Origin: Chryseobacterium camelliae
Lineage (GTDB): Bacteria > Bacteroidota > Bacteroidia > Flavobacteriales > Weeksellaceae
Length of the DNA stretch: 64,000 nucleotides
Direction: 5' to 3'
Assembly (NCBI RefSeq): GCF_027920545.1
Contig: NZ_CP115859.1
Location: 3,272,001 to 3,336,000 of the forward strand
Part shown: piece after piece, positions 43,470 through 50,768 of the stretch
Numbering within the stretch: the stretch's first letter is position 1
Layout of the letters: each line of letters opens with the position of its first letter
The notes under the pieces: generated by a model
The model's database searches: none
Told to the model about the DNA's origin: nothing
Seen by the model: the letters and a program-made list of their open reading frames with translations, nothing else
Made by a program: the position numbers and the translations under genes

Positions 43470-43499
43470 CAAAGATAAAAAAAATAAAAATTACTACAA
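43470..43499 (-). promoter_or_regulatory. Flavobacterial promoter of the MerR gene
   Basis: On the minus strand TTG (43499-43497) and TATCTTTG (43477-43470) are 19 bases apart, an exact consensus match about 18 bases before the ATG. Confidence 0.65.
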
Positions 43500-43582
43500 A
43501 CATATGACCAGTGGTTATATATTCCGAGTAAAATAAAAGTAAAATCATTATTGATTTCTAACGAAAAAAACTTTGTTTTCAG

Positions 43583-43590
43583 TATTTTTG
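43583..43590 (+). promoter_or_regulatory. -7 promoter box of the AraC gene
   Basis: TATTTTTG lies 11 bases before the ATG. No TTG is at normal spacing (nearest 29 bases). Confidence 0.4.
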
Positions 43591-43601
43591 GTTAAAATAA
43601 A

Positions 43602-44489
43602 ATGAGATTGGATTCTATTTCAGTGCTTCATATCGATCTGTTTCAGTCGGGGAAAAGAACCTCTGATTTTTATTTCAGTACTCTGCAAAATCATTTAATT
43701 GTAGGTCATCGTCATCTTGAAAAAGCCCATCGTCACGATTTTTATGCTACTATTTTATTTACGAAAGGAACAGGCGTTCATGAGATCGACTTTCAAAGAT
43801 ATGAGGTGTCTGCAGGAAGTCTGTTTTTTATGTCTCCCGGACAAATCCACAGTTGGGAGCTGTCGGATGATATTGAAGGTTATCTGTTCTTCTGTTTGCA
43901 GGATTTTTATGAGATGCATTATGTGAATCAGAAATTGAGAAGCTTTCCATTCTTCGGATCGGTTAATTTTCCAAGGAAATTACAGCTTAATGAAACGGAA
44001 TTACATGAAAATCTTAGTTTGTTTCTTCAGTTGGAAAAAGAATATCACGCTCAGGATGTGATGAAAAACGGATATATGCTGTCGTTAATGTCACAGATTT
44101 TTATAAAATCATCGAGGCAGTTTTCCAGAGATTTTGAGAACCTTAGTTCTTCTGCAAGTCTTTCGTATTTTAAGCATTATCAGGATTTTGAAACATTGGT
44201 AGAACAGCATTTCAATAAAGAAAAATCAATTGTTTTTTATGCTTCCTTGATGGATATTTCACCAAAACATTTAAACCGGATTACTCAGACGGTGGTACAA
44301 AAAACCGCGACGGACGTGATTACTGAAAGAACCATTCTGGAAGCAAAAAGAATGCTGATGTATCTGGATGAAAGTCTCGTGGAGATTGCTTTCAGATTAG
44401 GTTATGAAGAATATTCTTATTTTGTGAGAGTATTCCGGAAAACTTCCGGAATGACTCCCACGCAATTTATTAAGAAATACAAGGTTTAG
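43602..44489 (+). CDS. AraC family transcriptional regulator with cupin domain
   Basis: This 295-residue protein has an N-terminal cupin-type sensor (VGHRHLEKAHRHDFYATILF, FQRYEVSAGSLFFMSPGQIH) and a C-terminal pair of helix-turn-helix motifs (VFYASLMDISPKHLNRIT, then LVEIAFRLGYEEYSYFVRVF and TSGMTPTQFIKKYKV) that are typical of AraC/XylS. It is divergent from the MerR gene, with about 150 bases between the two starts, and ends one base before the ccoG stop on the other strand. Ligand unknown. Confidence 0.92.
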   Translation: MRLDSISVLHIDLFQSGKRTSDFYFSTLQNHLIVGHRHLEKAHRHDFYATILFTKGTGVHEIDFQRYEVSAGSLFFMSPGQIHSWELSDDIEGYLFFCLQDFYEMHYVNQKLRSFPFFGSVNFPRKLQLNETELHENLSLFLQLEKEYHAQDVMKNGYMLSLMSQIFIKSSRQFSRDFENLSSSASLSYFKHYQDFETLVEQHFNKEKSIVFYASLMDISPKHLNRITQTVVQKTATDVITERTILEAKRMLMYLDESLVEIAFRLGYEEYSYFVRVFRKTSGMTPTQFIKKYKV

Positions 44490-44490
44490 G

Positions 44491-45933
44491 TTATAATAAA
44501 AGTTTAAAAGGCCCTTCAAAGGTAGTATCAAAAGAATCTACCATTTCTCCTTTTTCGTCAAAAACTCCAATGGTCATATTTTGTTTTGAAAACTTAATGT
44601 CTTCTTCAGGAAAAGTAATATTGATATTGCCTTTTAAAATTTCATCTCCTTTTAAAACAATTCTGCCGGTCCCAAAGAAATCGATTTCTCCGTTTTTTGG
44701 GGTGACTATTTTAATCGTTAATACCTTTTTTTCATTCGTCTTATTCAAAAGTGTATAAATGAACGTATTGGTGATTTTGCCGTTTTTAACGAAGAATGTA
44801 GACCCTGCCGGCTTGATAAATTTGGCTTCCATTGTTCCCCGGTCGTACATCAGGAAGCCCAGAAATCCGATTAATAAACATAAAAAGGCTGCAGTCGCTT
44901 TCATTCTTGAGGTGAATCTAAACGTCTCCCGGTTTTCAATTTCCGCTTCTGTTGCATAACGGATCAGGCCTTTTGGAAGTCCGACTTTTTCCATCACTTC
45001 ATCACAAGCGTCAATACAGGCAGTGCAATTTACACATTCCAGTTGTTGCCCGTTTCTGATGTCAATTCCTGTAGGGCAAACGACAACGCATTGATGACAA
45101 TCGATGCAGTCTCCTTTTCCGACTGCTTTTCGGTCTTCATTATTTCTCCATTTTGAACGGTTTTCACCCCTTTTGAAATCGTAATAGACATTAATAGTCT
45201 GCTTGTCAATTAAAACGCCCTGAAGTCTTCCATACGGACAAACAAGCGTGCAAACCTGTTCCCGAAGCCAGGCAAATGTAAAGTAGAAAGTGATGGCAAA
45301 ACCGATCATTCCTAAAAATTTCAAAGAATGGTCTGCAGGTCCTTCAGTTATTATTTTAAAAACTTCTTCGTAACCTACGATGTACATGAACATGAAATTC
45401 GTAATAATTACCGATGTTAGAGCAAAAACAGACCATTTTATAGTTCTTTTCCTGATTTTTTCTGCATCCCATTCCTGTCTGTCTAATTTCATCTGCTTAT
45501 TACGGTCTCCTTCGATCCAGTATTCGATTTTTCTGAAAACACTTTCCATGAAAATGGTTTGCGGACATAACCACCCGCAAAAAATTCTTCCGAAAACCAC
45601 GGTGAAAAGCATGACGAAGATTACGGAAGTTACGGCTCCTAAAGCGAGAATAAAAAAATCCTGGAGATAAAACGGCTGACCAAAAATGAAAAACCTCCTG
45701 TCGATTACATTGAATAAAAAAACAGGATTATTGTTGATCTTGATAAAAGGCAATCCAAAAAACAGAGCTAATAAGAAATAACTTACGTAGTTTCTGTAGT
45801 TGGTATATTTTCCTTTGGGTTTTCTGGGAAATACCCATTTTCTTTTTCCGGTCTGATCCATGGTTCCCACCGAATTTCTGAAATCTTCATAATCTATTTC
45901 TACAGGTTGGAAGTTGTCGGATGGTATATTCAT
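44491..45933 (-). CDS. ccoG: Cytochrome c oxidase accessory protein CcoG
   Basis: This 480-residue membrane protein helps reduce or deliver copper for cbb3-type cytochrome oxidase assembly. It has five or so TM helices, the segment VFGRIFCGWLCPQTIFMESV, CTLVCPYGRLQGVLIDKQ, and two 4Fe-4S clusters in GDCIDCHQCVVVCPTGIDIR and CVNCTACIDACDEVM. An Ig-like FixG domain ends the protein. The ccoNOP operon is not adjacent, although ccoG usually sits next to it in this group. The stop lies one base from the end of the AraC gene. Confidence 0.93.
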   Translation of the reverse strand: MNIPSDNFQPVEIDYEDFRNSVGTMDQTGKRKWVFPRKPKGKYTNYRNYVSYFLLALFFGLPFIKINNNPVFLFNVIDRRFFIFGQPFYLQDFFILALGAVTSVIFVMLFTVVFGRIFCGWLCPQTIFMESVFRKIEYWIEGDRNKQMKLDRQEWDAEKIRKRTIKWSVFALTSVIITNFMFMYIVGYEEVFKIITEGPADHSLKFLGMIGFAITFYFTFAWLREQVCTLVCPYGRLQGVLIDKQTINVYYDFKRGENRSKWRNNEDRKAVGKGDCIDCHQCVVVCPTGIDIRNGQQLECVNCTACIDACDEVMEKVGLPKGLIRYATEAEIENRETFRFTSRMKATAAFLCLLIGFLGFLMYDRGTMEAKFIKPAGSTFFVKNGKITNTFIYTLLNKTNEKKVLTIKIVTPKNGEIDFFGTGRIVLKGDEILKGNINITFPEEDIKFSKQNMTIGVFDEKGEMVDSFDTTFEGPFKLLL

Positions 45934-46194
45934 TGTTTTGAGTTGTATAAGAGGTTTGTAGAATACTCACGTATTTTAGTAAATACTCATTTTGCCATTT
46001 TGATGATTGAACCTTTTTACTGTTTTAACTCTTGCAAATCTCTTAATTAAATAGTTCTGCCGCTAATATTATCTTCTTCTAAAATAGGATTATTCGGACA
46101 TTTTTAAATGTTTGTTTTAATTTATCAAAATGAGGAAATAATCTTTGATTCTGATTCAGCATGTCGTACATTGTGCTTCTTAAAATGAAGCGGT

Positions 46195-47088
46195 ATGAAA
46201 AAAATATTGAAAATCGGCTGGGTTGGTTTGGTTTTAGCAGTACTTAGCTGTAAATCAGTAAATACGAATAAAATGTTTTATGATGGTGTGAAACCCGAAA
46301 AAATTTCTGATCAGTTTAGTTTTACAGAAGGTCCTGCTTCTGATAAAGATGGAAATGTATATTTTACGGATCAGCCTAATGATAAAATTTACTTTTGGGA
46401 TTGGAAAACGAATACAATTGTTGAGTTTTTGGATAAAACGGGAAGAGCAAACGGAACTTATTTTGATAAAGAAGATCATTTAATTACCTGTTCAGATGAC
46501 CAGGGAGAACTCTGGAAAATTTCAAAAAATAAAAAGGTAGAAGTTTTATCAAAAGGTTTTGAAGGAAAAAGACTCAATGGTCCTAATGATTTGTGGATAG
46601 ACGGTTTTGGAGGAATTTATTTTACAGATCCGCTGTATGAAAGGGAATATTGGAAAAATTTTAAACAGGAAATTCCACAGAAAAATCTGTACTATAGAAA
46701 TAAAGAGGGCGTAATTTCAAAATTGGAAACGTTCACTCAGCCCAATGGGATTGTAGGAAGTGAAAAACTGAAAAAATTATATGTTTCGGATATTGATGCC
46801 GGAAAAACCTATGTTTATGATTTGCTTGGCGAAGGAAAACTTTCTGAAAAGAAATTTTTTTGCGAAATGGGTTCGGACGGAATGACACTGGATAAATTTG
46901 GAAATCTCTATTTAACAGGAAATGGAGTTTCTGTTTTTAACCGCGAAGGAAAGAAAATATATCAAATTCCGATTCCTGAAAAATGGACTTCGAATGTGAC
47001 TTTCGGAGGAGAAAATAATGACGTTTTATTTATTACAGCTTCCGAATCAGTATATGTTTTGCCTACAAAAGTAAAGGGTATTAAATAG
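46195..47088 (+). CDS. SMP-30/gluconolactonase family lipoprotein
   Basis: This 297-residue lactonase-like six-bladed propeller has a lipoprotein signal (LVLAVLSC, Cys19). Metal and catalytic positions of the family are seen in FTEGPASDKDGNVYFTD, LNGPNDLWIDGFGGIYFTD, TQPNGIVGSEKLKKLYVSD and the catalytic Asp of GSDGMTLDKFGNLYLTG. It should hydrolyse lactones such as gluconolactone in the periplasm. It stands alone between ccoG and a helicase gene, with no sugar catabolism genes nearby. No promoter match was found in the 261-base upstream spacer. Confidence 0.9.
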   Translation: MKKILKIGWVGLVLAVLSCKSVNTNKMFYDGVKPEKISDQFSFTEGPASDKDGNVYFTDQPNDKIYFWDWKTNTIVEFLDKTGRANGTYFDKEDHLITCSDDQGELWKISKNKKVEVLSKGFEGKRLNGPNDLWIDGFGGIYFTDPLYEREYWKNFKQEIPQKNLYYRNKEGVISKLETFTQPNGIVGSEKLKKLYVSDIDAGKTYVYDLLGEGKLSEKKFFCEMGSDGMTLDKFGNLYLTGNGVSVFNREGKKIYQIPIPEKWTSNVTFGGENNDVLFITASESVYVLPTKVKGIK

Positions 47089-47092
47089 TTTT

Positions 47093-47146
47093 AGGCTGAG
47101 ATTTAGGTTAAAAATACGATATGCATCTTAACCTAAATCTCAGCCT
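47093..47146. terminator. Perfect 19-base palindrome between convergent genes
   Basis: AGGCTGAGATTTAGGTTAA (47093) and its perfect inverse (47128-47146) enclose 16 bases. It lies five bases after the SMP-30 stop and five before the helicase stop, so it probably ends both transcripts, although the T tail is weak. It shares TCTTAACCTAAATC with the element at 25401-25538. Confidence 0.65.
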
Positions 47147-47151
47147 CAACC

Positions 47152-48459
47152 TTAATAGGCTACTTCCATTTTTACCTTTTTACCTTTCAATTTTTCATTG
47201 CTTAGCTTTTTCAATACAGCATTCACTTTATTTCTTGAAACGGCAACATAAGAAGTAGTGTCTTTAACTTCGATCAAACCGACGTCTTCTTTTTGAAGCT
47301 CACCTTTTTTGATCAGATATCCGACAATATCTACTTTGTTCACTTTATCTTTTTTTCCGGCGCTGATGTAAATCGTCTGAAAAGGTGTTTTTTCAGGAAC
47401 TTTATTAAATCCTGCAACATTTTCTTCCGGGGTATTGTTTTTGATGAAAGGGAAATTTTCTTCCTCAGTCATGATTAAATAAGCAAAACCTTTTGCATTC
47501 ATTCTCGCGGTACGACCGTTTCTGTGAATGAAAGCATCTTCTTTTGGAGGTAACTGATAATGCACAATAGATTCTACTTCAGGTACGTCCAAGCCTCTTG
47601 CTGCCAAATCTGTTGTAATTAAAATTCTCGCAGAATCATTTCTGAATTTTAGCAAAGCTCGTTCTCTTTCGTCCTGTTCCATTCCGCCATGGAAGGTTTC
47701 CCTGTCGATTCCTTTTTGACGAAGAAGTTCGGAAATTCGATCAACCGCTTCTCTGTGATTACAGAAAATCAAGGTTCTTTTATTCCCGATTTTACAGATT
47801 AGGTTAAACAGAGTATCCAGTTTTTCTTCAGAAATGGTCATTACTTTTTTTAACTGGATATCAGGTTTTGCTTCACTTAATTTCAGAAAGTTGATGATTT
47901 TTTCATTTTTTAATCCTGTAAAAGCAGGAATTTCATCCATTGCAGTTGCAGACGTTAAAATTCTTTGCGAAAGCCCTTTTAAAGAATTGGAAATAAATTC
48001 CATATCATCGTGGAAACCTAATTCTAATGCTTTGTCAAATTCATCCAAAACCAATGTCTGAATCGTTTTCGGATCAAAATTATTATTTCTTAAATGATAA
48101 ACCACTCTTCCCGGAGTTCCGATTAAAACAGCAGGAGCTTCAATTAAATTATTGACCTCAATCTTTTTATCGTGACCACCGTAGCAGACAGAAACTTTAA
48201 AATCCGTTCCCATCGATTTGAAAACCTGTTCAATCTGTAATGCCAGTTCTCTTGCAGGAACTAAAATCAACGTCTGAATTCCGGAAACATTTTTTTTCAG
48301 ATTTCGAAGAACCGGAAATAAAAACGCCAATGTTTTTCCCGATCCGGTAGGAGAGAGCAAAACAACGTCCTGATGGTTTTCAGTTGCTTTATAGGTGGAT
48401 TGCTGCATCTGATTCATTTCCTGAATCTGCAGTTTTTGATAGATGGATTGTAGTTGCAT
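47152..48459 (-). CDS. DEAD-box RNA helicase, DbpA-like
   Basis: This 435-residue ATP-dependent RNA helicase has SPTGSGKT (36-43, Walker A), PARELALQ, GTPGR, SAT (170-172) and HRNGRTAR. The Walker B motif reads DEFD (139-142) instead of DEAD, a conservative change that keeps both acids. The last 75 residues (FQTIYISAGKKDKVNKVDIV, IEVKDTTSYVAV) are the DbpA RNA-binding domain, which in E. coli binds hairpin 92 of 23S rRNA, so a role in large-subunit assembly is likely. It is not clustered with other assembly genes. Confidence 0.88.
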   Translation of the reverse strand: MQLQSIYQKLQIQEMNQMQQSTYKATENHQDVVLLSPTGSGKTLAFLFPVLRNLKKNVSGIQTLILVPARELALQIEQVFKSMGTDFKVSVCYGGHDKKIEVNNLIEAPAVLIGTPGRVVYHLRNNNFDPKTIQTLVLDEFDKALELGFHDDMEFISNSLKGLSQRILTSATAMDEIPAFTGLKNEKIINFLKLSEAKPDIQLKKVMTISEEKLDTLFNLICKIGNKRTLIFCNHREAVDRISELLRQKGIDRETFHGGMEQDERERALLKFRNDSARILITTDLAARGLDVPEVESIVHYQLPPKEDAFIHRNGRTARMNAKGFAYLIMTEEENFPFIKNNTPEENVAGFNKVPEKTPFQTIYISAGKKDKVNKVDIVGYLIKKGELQKEDVGLIEVKDTTSYVAVSRNKVNAVLKKLSNEKLKGKKVKMEVAY

Positions 48460-48463
48460 GGTA

Positions 48464-48471
48464 CAAAGGTA
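48464..48471 (-). promoter_or_regulatory. -7 promoter box at the helicase start
   Basis: TACCTTTG on the minus strand is an exact -7 match only four bases before the ATG, so a transcript from it would start at or near the start codon. No TTG is at normal spacing. Confidence 0.35.
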
Positions 48472-48605
48472 GTGAATTAGGGCAATGGTGAAAAGTGAAT
48501 CCGCTTCGCTTGTGAATTTTTAAGTTATAATAATTGACAATTTACCTTCTTTAATAAATATTGATAGTCAGTTATTTAAATGATAAAGAGATGAGTATTA
48601 ATTTA

Positions 48606-48636
48606 TTGTTTATCTTAAATAAAATTAGTATCTTTG
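48606..48636 (+). promoter_or_regulatory. Promoter of rpsA
   Basis: TTG (48606-48608), 20 bases, then TATCTTTG (48629-48636) followed by C: an exact flavobacterial consensus. Transcription should begin near 48643, leaving a leader of about 115 bases. Confidence 0.75.
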
Positions 48637-48642
48637 CACCCA

Positions 48643-48756
48643 CTTTTGTGGCGAAAAGGTTTGAAGAGTAAATTATTATAAATTAATTACTTCCGTATTT
48701 TTTAATCCGCATTTATCAAACCGTTAAAAAAGAAGGAATACAAATTTTATTAGAAA
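48643..48756 (+). promoter_or_regulatory. Candidate structured leader of rpsA
   Basis: The leader is long for this phylum. A small CCAC-TTTT-GTGG hairpin starts it, and GGTTTGA (48658-48664) can pair with TCAAACC (48716-48722) to enclose about 50 bases that hold a further weak stem. An AGAAGGA stretch lies 28 bases before the ATG, too far to act as a normal ribosome site. Autoregulation by S1, as in other phyla, is plausible. Confidence 0.4.
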
Positions 48757-50547
48757 ATGTCAAAAGAGACAAATTCAGCAGAGGTTATTTTAAACCAAAA
48801 CGTAGCACCAGAACAATTTGATTGGGATTCTTTCGAATCAGGTCTTGATGCAGATGCGAGAAAAGAAAAAAGCGACTTAGAAGAAATCTATAACGGATCT
48901 CTTAGCAGCTTAAACGACAACGATGTTATCATCGGTAAAGTTGTAAGATTAACTGACAAAGAAGCTATCGTAGACATCGACTTCAAATCAGAAGGTGTTA
49001 TTTCTCTTAACGAATTCCGTTACAACCCAGGCCTAAAAGTAGGTGATGATGTTGAAGTAATGGTTGACAGAAGAGAAGACAAAACTGGACAATTACAATT
49101 ATCTCACAGAAAAGCTAGAACGCTTAAAGCTTGGGATAGAGTAAACGAGCTTCACGAAACTGGAGAAATCGTAAACGGTTTTGTTAAGTCTAGAACTAAA
49201 GGAGGTATGATCGTTGACGTACACGGAATCGAAGCATTCTTACCAGGTTCTCAAATTGATGTTAAGCCAATTAAAGATTACGATCAGTTCGTAGGTAAAA
49301 CTATGGAATTCAAAGTTGTGAAAATCAACCCTGAGTTTAAAAACGTAGTAGTATCTCACAAAGCATTGATCGAAGCAGATATCGAAGGTCAGAAAAAAGA
49401 AATCATCGCTCAGTTAGAGAAAGGACAAGTTCTTGAAGGTACTGTTAAGAATATTACTTCTTACGGTGTATTCATCGACTTAGGAGGTGTTGATGGATTG
49501 ATCCACATTACAGACCTTTCTTGGTCTAGAGTGAACCACCCATCTGAAATCCTTGAGGACGGACAAACTGTAAAAGTTGTTATCCTTGACTTTGATGATG
49601 AGAAAACAAGAATCCAATTAGGTATGAAGCAATTAGAAGCTCATCCTTGGGATGCTCTTTCTGCTGATATGAAAGTTGGAGACAGAGTAAAAGGAAAAGT
49701 TGTAGTTCTTGCTGACTATGGTGCGTTCGTAGAAATCGCTCCAGGTGTAGAAGGATTAATCCACGTTTCTGAAATGTCTTGGTCTACTCACTTGAGATCT
49801 GCTGGTGACTTCGTGAAAGTAGGTGATGAAGTAGAAGCTGAAGTATTAACTTTAGATAGAGAAGAAAGAAAAATTTCTCTAGGTATCAAGCAATTGTCTA
49901 AAGATCCATGGGAAAATATCGAAGCTAAGTATCCGGTAGGATCTAAGCATGTAGGAACTGTAAGAAACTTCACTAACTTTGGTGTATTCGTAGAGTTAGA
50001 AGAAGGTATCGACGGTTTGATCTACATCTCTGATCTTTCTTGGACTAAGAAAATCAAGCACCCATCTGAGTTCTGTGCGGTAGGTGATAAATTAGACGTT
50101 GTAGTTCTTGAATTAGATATCCAGGCTAGAAGATTATCTCTAGGTCACAAGCAATTGACTGACAATCCATGGGATGCTTTCGAAACTAAATATGCTGAAG
50201 GAACTATCCACGCTGGTAAAGCTGTAGAAGTTCACGATAAAGGAGCTTCTGTACAATTCGAAGATGCTGAGGTTGAAGCTTTCTGCCCGTCAAGATTATT
50301 AGAGAAAGAAGATGGATCTAAAATCAAAAAAGGTGAAGATGCTCAATTCAAAGTAATTGAATTCAACAAAGAATTCAAAAGAGTAGTAGTTTCTCACACA
50401 GGTATCTTCAGAGATGAAGAAAAGAAAAATGTGAAAGAATCTGCTTCTAGAAATGTAACTTCTTCTTCAAATAACGAAGAAAGATCAACTCTTGGAGATA
50501 TCGATGCTTTAGCAGAATTGAAAAGAAAAATGGAAGAAGGTAAATAA
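48757..50547 (+). CDS. rpsA: 30S ribosomal protein S1
   Basis: This 596-residue protein has six S1 RNA-binding domains, each seen as a VIIGKVVRLTDKEAIVDIDF, VLEGTVKNITSYGVFIDLGG or VKGKVVVLADYGAFVEIAPG type segment. S1 binds mRNA and helps recruit it to the 30S subunit, which matters in a phylum with weak Shine-Dalgarno use. It is longer than E. coli S1 (557), with an acidic N-terminal extension and a C-terminal tail rich in Ser, Asn, Lys and Glu. Codon usage is visibly cleaner than in neighbours, as for highly expressed genes. Confidence 0.96.
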   Translation: MSKETNSAEVILNQNVAPEQFDWDSFESGLDADARKEKSDLEEIYNGSLSSLNDNDVIIGKVVRLTDKEAIVDIDFKSEGVISLNEFRYNPGLKVGDDVEVMVDRREDKTGQLQLSHRKARTLKAWDRVNELHETGEIVNGFVKSRTKGGMIVDVHGIEAFLPGSQIDVKPIKDYDQFVGKTMEFKVVKINPEFKNVVVSHKALIEADIEGQKKEIIAQLEKGQVLEGTVKNITSYGVFIDLGGVDGLIHITDLSWSRVNHPSEILEDGQTVKVVILDFDDEKTRIQLGMKQLEAHPWDALSADMKVGDRVKGKVVVLADYGAFVEIAPGVEGLIHVSEMSWSTHLRSAGDFVKVGDEVEAEVLTLDREERKISLGIKQLSKDPWENIEAKYPVGSKHVGTVRNFTNFGVFVELEEGIDGLIYISDLSWTKKIKHPSEFCAVGDKLDVVVLELDIQARRLSLGHKQLTDNPWDAFETKYAEGTIHAGKAVEVHDKGASVQFEDAEVEAFCPSRLLEKEDGSKIKKGEDAQFKVIEFNKEFKRVVVSHTGIFRDEEKKNVKESASRNVTSSSNNEERSTLGDIDALAELKRKMEEGK

Positions 50548-50569
50548 TCTTCACTTCATTTAAATATTT

Positions 50570-50596
50570 AAGCCACTCATTTGAGTGGCTTTTTTA
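50570..50596 (+). terminator. Terminator of rpsA
   Basis: AAGCCACTCA and TGAGTGGCTT form a perfect 10-base stem with a two-base loop and a run of six T. Confidence 0.85.
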
Positions 50597-50768
50597 TGTT
50601 TTAAATTTCAAAAAGTAATGAGTTTTACAGTATTTATGAGTATTATTAAATTCACTTTTTAGAGAAGATTTACAGGATTGAAAAAATAATTGTGTTATTT
50701 TATAAAAATTTTAAATAATATAATAATAAATTGTGAATTATTTGTAAATTAGCGCCTTATTAGTTGAA

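Noticed and set aside
47152..48459. DEFD motif as a sign of an inactive helicase
   Set aside because: DEFD keeps both catalytic acids, and all other motifs (Walker A, SAT, HRNGRTAR) are intact, so activity is expected.
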